Assembly: GCF_023008545.1 (NCBI RefSeq)
Contig: NZ_CP095397.1
Location: 1,116,001-1,180,000, forward strand
DNA from: Natribaculum luteum
Lineage (GTDB): Archaea; Halobacteriota; Halobacteria; Halobacteriales; Natrialbaceae
Direction: 5' to 3'
Length of the DNA: 64,000 bases
The notes under the pieces were generated by a model, which ran no database searches, was not told where the DNA came from, and saw only the letters and a program-made list of their open reading frames with translations. Made by a program: the position numbers and the translations under genes. This document shows, piece by piece, positions 25,540-34,172 of this stretch (positions are counted from its first letter, which is position 1; each line of letters starts with the position of its first letter).

Positions 25540-26700
25540 TCAGTCGTCGGCGACGGGGACGCGAGCGCCCTCGAGTGCGTCGAGACACGCCAGCCAGTCG
25601 TGCATGTACTCGCCGACGTGGGCGAAGAACTCGCCGTTCTGGTACTCCTCCCACTCCCGACTGCGGAGTTCGTCGGCCATCGCCGCGAAGACGTCGGCGT
25701 AACTGTCGGCGTCCGCGCCGGCGTCGTCGACGATCTCCCAGAGATGTTCGTTGAGTTCGAGGCCGGCGACCTCGTTGTGGAGGTCGTCGAACGTCGATCG
25801 GGCGGCCTTGTTGTGTTCACACAGCGGCGCGCCGTTGTAGATCTGCTTGCCGAGGACGTCACAGGCGCGCTTGAGGAAGACGCCGCTCCAGATGTCGTCG
25901 AACCGGCCGACGTCCCACGGGTTGTCGTCCATCGGCAGCTGGTAGAACGCCGGGATCACCTCCCGGCGGAACGCGAGGTTCATCGAGCAGACGGTGAGGT
26001 AGTTCTCCTCCGCGGCGACGAAGTCGTTCGCGAAGTCCTCGCGGGTCGTCCGCGTCTGGGCCTGACCCTGCAGATCGCCGTCCATCAGGATCCGCACCGC
26101 GTCGAGGTCCGGGACGTTCGTCCACAGACCCTGGGAGGCGACGACCTCGCCGGCCTCGATCGTGGTCGTGTCGGTCTCGACGGTCTCGCCCATCGCCGAG
26201 TAGGGGTATCCGCGCGGGTACAGGCCGTGTTCCTCGGCGTTCTGGTAGAGGACGTTCACCCACTGCTCGTCCGAGGAGACGGCCTCGATCTCGCCCTCGA
26301 AGGCGAGGTTCTCGAGGTGAGTCCCGAAGAAGTCCTCGTCCTCGTGCGGGAGGGTGTCGTCGTCGATGAACACGCCGTACTCGAACTCGTCGTTCGCCCA
26401 CATGTATAGCAGGCCGAAACTCGTCTCGGCGTGGCTCGCGGCCGGAACGACGTGTTCGTACTCGGTGACGCCGTGGTCGGCGTACCACTCCTCGCGTCGC
26501 GTCCCGTCGAAGACCTCGCCAGAGACGCCTTCCTCCTCGAGCATCGTCTCCATCGCCTCGGTCTCACAGAAGTCCTCGGTCACGAGCACGACGTGGAGTC
26601 TCGAGAGGTCGAACCCGTGGTCGCGCACGTTGTCGAAGTACGAGCGCATACACTCGTACTCCCGGATCGTCGGGACGACGACGCAGATGTCCTGGCTCAT
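25540..26700 (-). CDS. reversibly glycosylated polypeptide / UDP-sugar mutase-like protein
   Basis: A 386-residue GT75-like protein (called alpha-1,4-glucan-protein synthase in older annotation). Visible landmarks are the N-terminal VVPTIRE, the metal-type triad D113-D115 (FIDDDTLP), YPRGYPYS and the NVPDLDAV segment. Plant members interconvert UDP-arabinopyranose and UDP-arabinofuranose. In this context it would prepare an activated sugar for the GT2 enzyme. It has no membrane segment. A palindromic operator sits 11 nt upstream of ATG 26700. Confidence 0.85.
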   Translation of the reverse strand: MSQDICVVVPTIREYECMRSYFDNVRDHGFDLSRLHVVLVTEDFCETEAMETMLEEEGVSGEVFDGTRREEWYADHGVTEYEHVVPAASHAETSFGLLYMWANDEFEYGVFIDDDTLPHEDEDFFGTHLENLAFEGEIEAVSSDEQWVNVLYQNAEEHGLYPRGYPYSAMGETVETDTTTIEAGEVVASQGLWTNVPDLDAVRILMDGDLQGQAQTRTTREDFANDFVAAEENYLTVCSMNLAFRREVIPAFYQLPMDDNPWDVGRFDDIWSGVFLKRACDVLGKQIYNGAPLCEHNKAARSTFDDLHNEVAGLELNEHLWEIVDDAGADADSYADVFAAMADELRSREWEEYQNGEFFAHVGEYMHDWLACLDALEGARVPVADD

Positions 26701-26710
26701 GCTCCAACAA

Positions 26711-26728
26711 TTTTAGGCTGGCCTAAAA
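26711..26728 (-). promoter_or_regulatory. DtxR-like operator upstream of the RGP-like gene
   Basis: TTTTAGGC (26711-26718), spacer TG, GCCTAAAA (26721-26728): perfect 8-nt arms. It lies between the RGP-like gene start (26700) and the stop of the upstream flippase-like gene (26745). The A/T-rich part of the palindrome may double as the TATA region, since the start codon is only 11 nt away. Confidence 0.8.
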
Positions 26729-26744
26729 AACGTGCCGATGTCGG

Positions 26745-27869
26745 TCAGTCGTCGGCCGGTCCGTCGGGAACGGCGGTTCGCCCGTCGGTGGCGGCAGTCG
26801 ATAGCGAGACGTTCAGCGACGCGAGCGCGCCCGCGCCGCCGACGAGCGTGATCGCGTTTTTCAGCGCGTGATCGACGATCGCCCCGGCCAGCGCCGTGCT
26901 CGCGCCGACGGGCGTGAGCCCGACGACGAGGCCGGTAAACGCCGCCTCGTACAGCCCGATTCCACCCTGCAAGAGCGGCAGGACCTTCGCCAAGTTCCCG
27001 ACGCTCACCGCGAGCGTCCCGACGACCAGCAGGGTCGGCGCGTCGAGTCCCGCACCGACGGCCGCGAGGACGACCACCGCGGTCAGCACGTCCAGTCCCC
27101 ACACGAGGAGACTCTCGACGCCGACGGTCGCCACCGCACGTGGATTCGTCGCGACGCGCTGGACGTCCGCGAGTAGATCCAGAAGGGCGTCGATCGCACG
27201 CCGGAGGCGTGGCCACCGACTCACGCGCGTGCGAAGACGCGGACCGAGCGCACGGTCGCTGTAGGCGACACCGACGGCAGCCGTCGCGACCACGACGGCG
27301 GCCGTCGCGACGACCGAAGCCGCCTCGAGCGCCCGCCGACCGTACTCGAGGTCGTCCACCAGGCCGAGTGGGCTCGAGTCGCCGAGCAGGGCGAACGCGA
27401 GAACGGCCCCGCCCGCCAGCGTCGCGATCGTCAGCAGATCGAAGACGCGTTCGACCGCCAGCGAACCGAACCCGGTGGGGTAGGGAACGTCCTCGCGGTC
27501 TTTCACGAGGTACGCCCGAACGGCGTCGCCCGCCCGGGCGGGGATCGCGAGGTTCGCCGTCTGACTCGCGAAGACGGCGGTCGTGAGAAAGCCCGTTCCG
27601 ACGTGGTGGCCCATCGTCGCGAGCACGTCGCCGTACCGGCGGCCACGGAGGGGCCACGAGACGGCGTAGACGACCGTCGCGACGCCGAGCAAGAGCGGGT
27701 CCGCCCCCGTCACGTCGGCGACCACGGCGTCGACGTCGACCGCACGGACGGCCGCGAGCAGGCCGACGACGACGAGCGCCGTCCCCGCGAACGTCGCCCA
27801 GCGGCGGGAGAACACCCCGCCGCGAGCCGGCCGACCGTCCGTCGCATCCTCACGGCTACCGTCGTCCAT
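26745..27869 (-). CDS. flippase-like membrane protein (lysylphosphatidylglycerol synthase TM family)
   Basis: A 374-residue protein with about eight membrane helices of the UPF0104/LPG_synthase_TM family. Conserved spots include the SWPLRGRRYGDVL loop, IPARAGDAVRAYLVKDRE and the late LLQGGIGLYEAAFTGL. Archaeal members in glycosylation clusters are proposed to help flip dolichol-phosphate sugars. It lies between the RGP-like and epimerase genes on the same strand. The ATG at 27869 follows a TTAAATAT TATA box and a degenerate operator. Confidence 0.85.
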   Translation of the reverse strand: MDDGSREDATDGRPARGGVFSRRWATFAGTALVVVGLLAAVRAVDVDAVVADVTGADPLLLGVATVVYAVSWPLRGRRYGDVLATMGHHVGTGFLTTAVFASQTANLAIPARAGDAVRAYLVKDREDVPYPTGFGSLAVERVFDLLTIATLAGGAVLAFALLGDSSPLGLVDDLEYGRRALEAASVVATAAVVVATAAVGVAYSDRALGPRLRTRVSRWPRLRRAIDALLDLLADVQRVATNPRAVATVGVESLLVWGLDVLTAVVVLAAVGAGLDAPTLLVVGTLAVSVGNLAKVLPLLQGGIGLYEAAFTGLVVGLTPVGASTALAGAIVDHALKNAITLVGGAGALASLNVSLSTAATDGRTAVPDGPADD

Positions 27870-27890
27870 GGTCGAACCCTGCGGGAGCAG

Positions 27891-27910
27891 ATATTTAAGT
27901 CCACCTAAAA
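27891..27910 (-). promoter_or_regulatory. degenerate DtxR-like operator with TATA box
   Basis: TTTAAG (27894-27899), spacer TCCA, CCTAAA (27904-27909): the 6-nt arms pair with one mismatch. On the minus strand the motif overlaps a TTAAATAT TATA box about 25 nt before ATG 27869. This is the weakest of the five sites and may be a low-affinity version. Confidence 0.55.
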
Positions 27911-27974
27911 CTCGACCAGGATGCTTCGAGCGGGCGGCTAGCGGCAGAATCGTGATAGAACGGGTCGCCTGCGG

Positions 27975-28901
27975 TCAGGTCAGTTCTGCGATCAGTTCTC
28001 GAGCCGACCGTCTGACGGCCTCGTCGCTCGAGAGCGTCGGCTCCCAGCCCAGTGCAGCGAGTTTTTCGACGGAGAGGCGCATCTTCGGCACGTCGCCGGT
28101 CCAGCCGCGGTCGCCGCCGGTGTACTCGTAGGTCGGTTCGAGACCCATCTCGTCGGCGACGATGGCGGCGATCCGGTCGACCGACGTGGTGGTCCGGGTC
28201 CCGAGATTGTAGGTGTTCATCGCGTCGTCGGCGTGTTCGACGACGTGACACATCGCGTCGACGCAGTCGTCGACGTGCATGTAGGATTTCTCCTGTCGGC
28301 CGTCGCCGAGGATGGTGAGCGTCTCGGGGTTCTCGTGGAGTTTCTCGACGAAGTCGGGGATCACTGCCCCACGAAGTCCCGGGCCGACGATGTTCGCGAA
28401 CCGGAAGTTCCAGACGGTGAAGTCGTGGCTGTGAGCGTGGGTCGCGAGCAGGCCCTCGTCGGCAAGTTTGCTCGCGCCGTATGTGCTGATCGGCTCCATC
28501 GGCGCATAATCCTCGGGCGTCGGTCGCGGCGCTTCGCCGTAGACGGTCGACGAGGACGTGTACGCGAAGTCGGTGACGTCGGCGTTACACATCGCCTCGA
28601 GGAGCGTCAGCGTCATCCGCGTGTTGCGCTCGAACTGGTCGTACGGCCGATCCGTGTCGACCAGCTTCGACGCCGCCAGGTGGAAGACGCGGTCGACGTC
28701 GGACGTGAGCACGCCCTCGAGTGCGTCCGGATCGGTCAGGTCGGCCTCGACGAAGCGCGCGGCGTCGGGAACGCGCTCTCTCGAGCCGTTCGAGCAGTCG
28801 TCGACGACGATCACGTCCTCGCCGTCCTCGAGCAGTCGGGCGACCAGGTGGGTGCCGATGAAGCCCGCACCCCCCGTCACGAGCGTCCGTCTGTCGGTCA
28901 T
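27975..28901 (-). CDS. NAD-dependent sugar epimerase/dehydratase
   Basis: A 308-residue extended SDR enzyme of the UDP-glucose 4-epimerase type. GGAGFIG is at residues 10-16, catalytic Y-x3-K is in STYGASK, and HLAAS and RFANIVGPG are also typical. A nucleotide sugar is the likely substrate. The long open frame upstream of ATG 28901 does not look coding. A TATA-like GTGTTTATG is about 30 nt upstream and has no DtxR-type palindrome, so it may be expressed independently of the neighbouring regulon. Confidence 0.92.
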   Translation of the reverse strand: MTDRRTLVTGGAGFIGTHLVARLLEDGEDVIVVDDCSNGSRERVPDAARFVEADLTDPDALEGVLTSDVDRVFHLAASKLVDTDRPYDQFERNTRMTLTLLEAMCNADVTDFAYTSSSTVYGEAPRPTPEDYAPMEPISTYGASKLADEGLLATHAHSHDFTVWNFRFANIVGPGLRGAVIPDFVEKLHENPETLTILGDGRQEKSYMHVDDCVDAMCHVVEHADDAMNTYNLGTRTTTSVDRIAAIVADEMGLEPTYEYTGGDRGWTGDVPKMRLSVEKLAALGWEPTLSSDEAVRRSARELIAELT

Positions 28902-28972
28902 CGGCCGTATCTGATCGCTCCCGTAACATAAACACGTCCGTCCGGCGTCGGGGGTCGGCTGTGACGATCCGT

Positions 28973-29896
28973 CTAGACGACCCTGTTGTACAGATCTTCG
29001 CCGGTCTCGAGTCGATCGACGTTCTCGCGGACGATCTCGCCGACGTCGCGGAAGTAGTCGCGGGTGTACGCCGCACAGTGGGGCGTGACGATCACCTCCT
29101 CCATGTCCCACAGGGGCGACTCCTCGGGGAGCGGTTCGGTCTCGAAGACGTCCAGCGCCGCGCCCGCGATCTCGCCGGACTCGAGGGCGTCGACCAGCGC
29201 CGGTTCGTCGACGACGCTCCCGCGGGCGACGTTGACGAAGTAGGCGTCCTCGCGCATGGCGGCGAACTCGTCGGGACCGAAGAGGTGGTGGGTCTCGTCG
29301 GTCAGCGGAACGGTCGCGATCACGAAGTCGGCGTCGCCGATTGCGGAGTGGAGGTCGTCGTTCGCGTAGATTTCGTCGAACTCGGGGACGGGATCGGCGG
29401 AGCGGCGCACGCCCGTCATCCGGACGCCGAGCGCGCCGGCGACCGACGCGACGCCACGTCCCAGCGTGCCGGTTCCGACGACGCAGGCGGACGTGCCGGG
29501 GAGCGTGAACGCCTCGTCCCAGTCGGGTCGTTCCCACCGCCGCTCCCGCTGGTGGGCGACGTGGTCGTGGAGGCGACGCGAGAAGGAAAGCAGGTAGCCA
29601 GCGACCGTCTCGCCGACCGTCCGGTCGTGGATCCCCGTGCTGTTGGTGAGGACGACGTCGCGCTCCTCGAGGACGTCGAACGGGAACCGGTCGACTCCCG
29701 CCTGGATCGAGTGGATCCACTCGAGGTCCGCGAACGCCTCGCGGTGCTCGAAGGTGACGACGGCGTCGCAGGCCCCGATCCCCTCGTCGTCGGTAACGCG
29801 GACGTCGACCGGGAGGTCGGCGAGTTCGTCTGCGAGTTCTTCCGGCGGAAAGACCGCGTCGACGGAGTCGTGAACACCGAGTCGCTCGAGTTGCAT
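28973..29896 (-). CDS. D-2-hydroxyacid dehydrogenase
   Basis: A 307-residue enzyme of the formate/glycerate dehydrogenase family. The NAD loop is VVGTGTLGRGVA; catalytic Arg lies in NVARGS, Glu in EPLPEESP and His in VTPHCA. It should reduce a 2-keto acid or oxidise a D-2-hydroxy acid, possibly glycerate or glyoxylate. ATG 29896 (MQLERLGVHDSV) is the natural start. It lies upstream of the epimerase on the same strand, but a 71-bp gap with its own promoter separates them. Confidence 0.9.
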   Translation of the reverse strand: MQLERLGVHDSVDAVFPPEELADELADLPVDVRVTDDEGIGACDAVVTFEHREAFADLEWIHSIQAGVDRFPFDVLEERDVVLTNSTGIHDRTVGETVAGYLLSFSRRLHDHVAHQRERRWERPDWDEAFTLPGTSACVVGTGTLGRGVASVAGALGVRMTGVRRSADPVPEFDEIYANDDLHSAIGDADFVIATVPLTDETHHLFGPDEFAAMREDAYFVNVARGSVVDEPALVDALESGEIAGAALDVFETEPLPEESPLWDMEEVIVTPHCAAYTRDYFRDVGEIVRENVDRLETGEDLYNRVV

Positions 29897-30140
29897 GCAC
29901 GGCGCTACGAACGGTCTCGAGTTCAATCTTCGCTCGAACACGAGCGACATTCGGCCGAACGCACTCGAGAACGGGCCGGTCGAGACGCCTCCCGAAGATC
30001 GATCTGGACGGCGTAAAGTGGGCGGCTCGGGTGAAAAGCATCGTCACAAGGGGCTCAGAGGGGGTAACTCTTCGTCATGGCCGCCCTACCCGTGCTTGGC
30101 AGGCGAGGACTTTCCGTCTATCGCTTCCGACTGCGACCCG

Positions 30141-31448
30141 TCACTCGCCGCTCGCCCACCCCTCGAGGTTGCGCAACTCCGCGGCCACCTCGCCGATACC
30201 CGCACTCGAGAGCGTTCCGCGCTCGGTGACGATGCCGTCGACGCAGTCGACGGGCGTCACGTCGAACGTCGGGTTCAGCACGTCGAGCGGCGCGTCTCCG
30301 TCGTAGACCGCCTCCCGGGAACCGGACTCGAGATTGACCGCCTCGCGCGTCGAGACCTTGTCGGTCGCGGCGACGGCGTAGACGGGAACCTCCTCGCGCG
30401 CGGCGGCGAGCGCGAGCGCCCGCGTGCCGGTCTTGTTGACGACGCGACCGTCCGGCAGGACGGTGTCGGCACCGACGAGCACGCAGTCGACGTCTTCGCT
30501 CGCGAGCACGTGTGCCACGGCGGCGTCGGTGTGTATCGTCACCGGCAGGTCGTCGGCCAGTTTCTCGGCGACGTCGACGCCCTCGCAGGCCGGCCGGGAC
30601 TCGGCGACGTACACGCGCGACGGCTCGCCCGTCCGCAGCGCCTCGAGGACCGTCCCCGACCGCGAGAGGGTCGCGACGGTTCCCTCGACGTGCTCGCTCA
30701 CCGCCGTCGCGGCCTCGTCGTCGGCCTCGAGCGCCCGGTCGATCCCCGCGAGCGCGGACTCGAGGACCGCAGGGGCGCTCCCCTCGTCGGCCTCGGCCAT
30801 CGCCCGGTTGACCCGGTTTCGCAGGACCGCCATCGAGGGGCGAGCCTCGAGCAGTCGCCGGGCGAGTTCGGCGAGTTCGTCCCACTCCGCGTCCGACTCG
30901 GCCGTCTCGGCCTCCTGGCGCTCGCGGACGAGCAGCCCTGCCCGGTCGCGCAGCACCTCGAGCGCGCGGATCGACAGGTAGGCCGCGCCGTGGTCGCCGT
31001 CGGCGGCGATCGAGCGGACAGTAGGTGCGACGCGTTCGTACGCCGCCCAGAGCTTCGGCACCGTCTCGCGGTCGACCATCGCCGTCGGTGGAACCCACGC
31101 GTAATCGATGTGCTCCTCGCTCAACGCGACCTCGCGGGAATCGCAGTCGAACAGGTACGGGTGGACGACCCACTCGCGACCGAGGTCGGCGTCTTCGAAC
31201 CGCACGGGTCGGGCCGACCGGACGAGCGTGACCGCGTCCGCGAGGCCCGTCTCCTCGGCGATCTCGACCCGGACCTGTCGGTCGGGGTCGTCCTCCGCGA
31301 AGCCGGAGACGCCACCCCACTGGCCCGCGTACGTCCCGACCTCGCCGCTGCGACCCAACAGCAGTACCTCCCCGCGATTTCGCAGGAAGGCGGTGACGAC
31401 GTGACTCGCGTCGTCGCCCGTCGTCGTCTCGTCCGTAGCGTCAGTCAT
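30141..31448 (-). CDS. NUDIX domain fused to eIF-2B/R15P-isomerase-like domain
   Basis: A 435-residue two-domain protein. Residues about 15-135 are a NUDIX hydrolase with the box around GFAEDDPDRQVRVEIAEETG. Residues about 160-430 form an IF-2B alpha/ribose-1,5-bisphosphate isomerase-like domain with LLEARPSMAVLRN, RVYVAESRP, VLVGADTVLPDGRVVNKTGT and FDVTP. The second domain suggests nucleoside or sugar-phosphate metabolism, such as AMP recycling; the fused NUDIX may clean up or supply a nucleotide. It is divergent from the phosphoesterase gene. Confidence 0.87.
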   Translation of the reverse strand: MTDATDETTTGDDASHVVTAFLRNRGEVLLLGRSGEVGTYAGQWGGVSGFAEDDPDRQVRVEIAEETGLADAVTLVRSARPVRFEDADLGREWVVHPYLFDCDSREVALSEEHIDYAWVPPTAMVDRETVPKLWAAYERVAPTVRSIAADGDHGAAYLSIRALEVLRDRAGLLVRERQEAETAESDAEWDELAELARRLLEARPSMAVLRNRVNRAMAEADEGSAPAVLESALAGIDRALEADDEAATAVSEHVEGTVATLSRSGTVLEALRTGEPSRVYVAESRPACEGVDVAEKLADDLPVTIHTDAAVAHVLASEDVDCVLVGADTVLPDGRVVNKTGTRALALAAAREEVPVYAVAATDKVSTREAVNLESGSREAVYDGDAPLDVLNPTFDVTPVDCVDGIVTERGTLSSAGIGEVAAELRNLEGWASGE

Positions 31449-31508
31449 AGACGAGCGAACGAGTGCGCACGGGGAATCGCTTTCGGGGTCGACGTCGTAC
31501 GCCCACCC

Positions 31509-32006
31509 ATGTCACTGGTTGCCATTATCAGCGACACGCACGTGCCGTCTCGAGCCGACGCGATCCCGGAGTGGGTCGTCGACGAAATCCTGCGAGCCGA
31601 CCACACGATCCACGCGGGCGACTTCGACTCGCCGCGGGTGTACGAACGCATCGCGGACCTCGCGGACGGGAACCTGACCGCCGCTCGAGGGAACGTCGAT
31701 CCGCCGGCGCTCGGACTGTCGAAAGCGAAGACGGTGGCGATCGACGGCGTGACGTTCGTCGTCACCCACGGCACCGGCTCGCCCAGCGGCTGGCACGATC
31801 GGGTCGCGGAGACGGTCGAGCGAGAGGAAGACGAAGACGCGGTGGGCGTCGCGGGCCACACCCACGAGGTCGTCGACGAACGTGTCGACGGGACCAGACT
31901 GTTGAACCCTGGCAGCGCGACCGGGGCGACGCCCGCCGACCGCGAGACGATGTTCGTGGCGACGGTCGAGGACGGCGACCTCGAGATCGAGCTTCGAACC
32001 GGATAG
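31509..32006 (+). CDS. YfcE/MJ0936-type metallophosphoesterase
   Basis: A 165-residue calcineurin-like phosphoesterase. Metal-binding motifs are present: ISDTHVP (DxH), HAGDFDS (GDxx), ARGNVD (GNxD), THGTG and GHTHE. These small enzymes hydrolyse phosphodiesters; the natural substrate is unknown. ATG 31509 is preferred because the upstream frame overlaps the divergent NUDIX/IF2B gene. It lies 88 bp upstream of cofE on the same strand. Confidence 0.9.
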   Translation: MSLVAIISDTHVPSRADAIPEWVVDEILRADHTIHAGDFDSPRVYERIADLADGNLTAARGNVDPPALGLSKAKTVAIDGVTFVVTHGTGSPSGWHDRVAETVEREEDEDAVGVAGHTHEVVDERVDGTRLLNPGSATGATPADRETMFVATVEDGDLEIELRTG

Positions 32007-32094
32007 GCGGAGTCGCCGACGGTCGCCAGCGCGCATAGCGGCCGCCGTCTCCGGTGACGGAGGCCTTTTTACCGCGCTTTCCCACCCACCGAGT

Positions 32095-32865
32095 ATGGAA
32101 CTACACGCCGTGCCGGACCTCCCGGAGATCCGTCCCGGCGACGACCTCGCGGAACTCGTCGCCGAGCGGATCGATCTCGAGGACGGCGACGTCCTGACGG
32201 TCGCGAGCACCGTTGTCTCGAAAGCCGAGGGGCGCGGAGCCGACCTCGACGACTTCCCGGCGGGACCGCGAGCCAGAGAGATCGCGACGCGCCTCGAGGC
32301 GATCACGGGCGAGCGGAAGGATCCGCGATTCGCCCAGGCCGTCCTGGAGGAGAGCACCGAGTTGCTGATGGAAGCCCCGTTCTTGCTCACCGAGTCGCGC
32401 TTTGGCCATGTGAGCGTCAACGCGGGGATCGACCGCTCGAACGTGCCGGACCACGACCTGCTGTTGTTGCCAAAGCGGCCGACGGCAAGTGCCGAACGAA
32501 TTCGGTCGGGCCTCCCGGCCGACGTCGCGGTGATCGTCACCGACACCTGCGGGCGACCGTTTCGCCACGGCCAGCGCGGGGTCGCACTCGGCTGGGCGGG
32601 GATGCCCGCGAGTCGGGACTGGCGGGGCGAATCTGATCGTGACGGGCGCGAACTCGGCGTCACCGTCCAGTCGGTCGTCGACGAACTCGCCGCGGCCGCG
32701 AACCTCGTGACGGGAGAGGGAGCCGACGGCACGCCCGCCGTCGTCGTCCGCGACTGGTCGTTCGGCGACCTCGAGGGGAGCGACGAACTGTTCCGGGACG
32801 TGGAGACGGACTTCGTCAGGCAGGCACTGCGGGAGTGGGGGTACGACCACGAGGTGAGCCGATGA
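32095..32865 (+). CDS. cofE: coenzyme F420-0:L-glutamate ligase
   Basis: A 256-residue CofE/FbiB-N type protein that adds glutamates to F420-0 using GTP. Characteristic stretches are DLPEIRPGDDLAELV at the start, TVVSKAEGR, NAGIDRSNVP and DTCGRPFRHGQRGVALGWAG. It is followed by mer with a 4-nt ATGA overlap, so the two are translationally coupled. Confidence 0.94.
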   Translation: MELHAVPDLPEIRPGDDLAELVAERIDLEDGDVLTVASTVVSKAEGRGADLDDFPAGPRAREIATRLEAITGERKDPRFAQAVLEESTELLMEAPFLLTESRFGHVSVNAGIDRSNVPDHDLLLLPKRPTASAERIRSGLPADVAVIVTDTCGRPFRHGQRGVALGWAGMPASRDWRGESDRDGRELGVTVQSVVDELAAAANLVTGEGADGTPAVVVRDWSFGDLEGSDELFRDVETDFVRQALREWGYDHEVSR

Positions 32866-33842
32866 ACGGGATCGAACTCACGCCCGAACACCCACCAGAC
32901 CGGATCGCCGAACTCGCCGCCCTCGCAGAAGACGAGGGGTTCGACGCGGCGCTGACGAGCTGTCACTACTTCAACCGCGATCCGTTCGTGACCCTCACGC
33001 GGATGGCCGAGGCGACGGAGACGATCCGGCTGGGGCCGGGCGTCGTCAACCCCTACGAATCCCACCCCGTCACCCTCGCCGCGCGGACGGCGACGCTCGA
33101 CGAGGTGAGTGGCGGACGCGCCGTCTTCGGCATCGGCGCGGGCGACCGGTCGGCGCTCGCGAACCTCGGCATCGACCGCGAGCGTCCCCTCCGGCGGGTC
33201 CTCGAGAGCTTCGACCTCGCGCGTGACCTCTGGGCCGGCGAGACCGTCACCCACGAGGGGACGTTCACCGCCCGCGACGCCTCGTTGAACCTCGAGCCCC
33301 GCGACATTCCGGTCTACGTCGGCGCGCAGGGGCCACACATGCTTCGGATGAGCGCGAAACACGCCGACGGGACGCTGATCAACGCCGCACACCCGGACGA
33401 CTTCGAGTGGGCGGCCGGACAGATCGAGAAGGGGCTCGACGAGCGACCGGCCGACTACGGCGAGTTCGAGGCGCTCGCGTTCGCAAGCGTGAGCGTCGCA
33501 GGCGACGAACGGGAAGCGAGAGAAGCGGCCCGCCCGCCGGTCGCGTTCATCGTCGGCGGCGCAGCAGACCCTGTCCTCGAGCGCCACGAAATCGACCGCA
33601 AGGCCGCAGCGGACGTAAGCGACGCCCTGGAACGGGGCGACCTCTCGGAAGCCTTCGGCCACGTGACGCCGGCCATGATCGACGCGTTCTGTATCGCCGG
33701 GACGACCGAGACGGTCGCCGAGCGGTTCGCTGCCGTACTCGAGTACGTCGACGGAATCGTCGTCGGGTCGCCGCTCGGGCCGGACCTCGACGACGCGGTG
33801 GTCCGCGCGGCCGAGGCGCTCGAGCGGGCTACTCGGGAATAA
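32862..33842 (+). CDS. mer: 5,10-methylenetetrahydromethanopterin reductase-like F420 enzyme
   Basis: A 326-residue luciferase-like TIM-barrel protein of the F420-dependent Mer group: GIELTPEHPP at the N-terminus, TSCHYFNRDPFVTLTRMA, GPGVVNPYESHPV and GAGDRS. In non-methanogens such as haloarchaea it probably works in one-carbon metabolism on methylene-tetrahydrofolate or -pterin. ATG 32862 overlaps the cofE stop. The C-terminus overlaps the convergent small membrane gene by 14 nt. Confidence 0.9.
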   Translation: MNGIELTPEHPPDRIAELAALAEDEGFDAALTSCHYFNRDPFVTLTRMAEATETIRLGPGVVNPYESHPVTLAARTATLDEVSGGRAVFGIGAGDRSALANLGIDRERPLRRVLESFDLARDLWAGETVTHEGTFTARDASLNLEPRDIPVYVGAQGPHMLRMSAKHADGTLINAAHPDDFEWAAGQIEKGLDERPADYGEFEALAFASVSVAGDEREAREAARPPVAFIVGGAADPVLERHEIDRKAAADVSDALERGDLSEAFGHVTPAMIDAFCIAGTTETVAERFAAVLEYVDGIVVGSPLGPDLDDAVVRAAEALERATRE

Positions 33843-34023
33843 CGAGGTCGGCGAGCGCGCCGAGCGTGAGGAAGCCGAACGCGCCGAGCGTCAGAACGAT
33901 GAGGGCCGTCCCGACGAGGACGAGCAGCGGCGCGAGCGCCTCACCCGTAGCGACGCCGGAGAAGTGGTCGACCATCTCGACGAGGTTGTCCACGATGACG
34001 TTCAACACTGGAGCGGAGTTCAT
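33829..34023 (-). CDS. small membrane protein (64 aa)
   Basis: A short polar N-terminus (MNSAPVLNVIVDNLVEMVDHF) is followed by one or two hydrophobic segments (LLVLVGTALIVLTLGAFGFLTLGALADL). The codon use is chromosomal. The frame remains open far upstream but ATG 34023 gives the only sensible protein. It is convergent with mer. No family function is known to me. Confidence 0.65.
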   Translation of the reverse strand: MNSAPVLNVIVDNLVEMVDHFSGVATGEALAPLLVLVGTALIVLTLGAFGFLTLGALADLVIPE

Positions 34024-34172
34024 AGTCGCGGGTTGTGACCGGGGGTACTTGGCCGTGCCGATCCGTGTCAGGCACAAGAACTGCCCGAACGTGGCACGGA
34101 GACGGGCGAACGACCGTCGCACGATCGACCGATAGTTCACAGATATAAGCGGCTCCACGCCGTAGGTAAGGT

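Noticed and set aside
28902-30047. Very long minus-strand open frame (690 codons) covering the epimerase and beyond
   Set aside because: Only the part from ATG 28901 has protein-like composition; upstream is Arg/Pro-rich shadow of the 2-hydroxyacid dehydrogenase gene. High G+C creates many such false frames.
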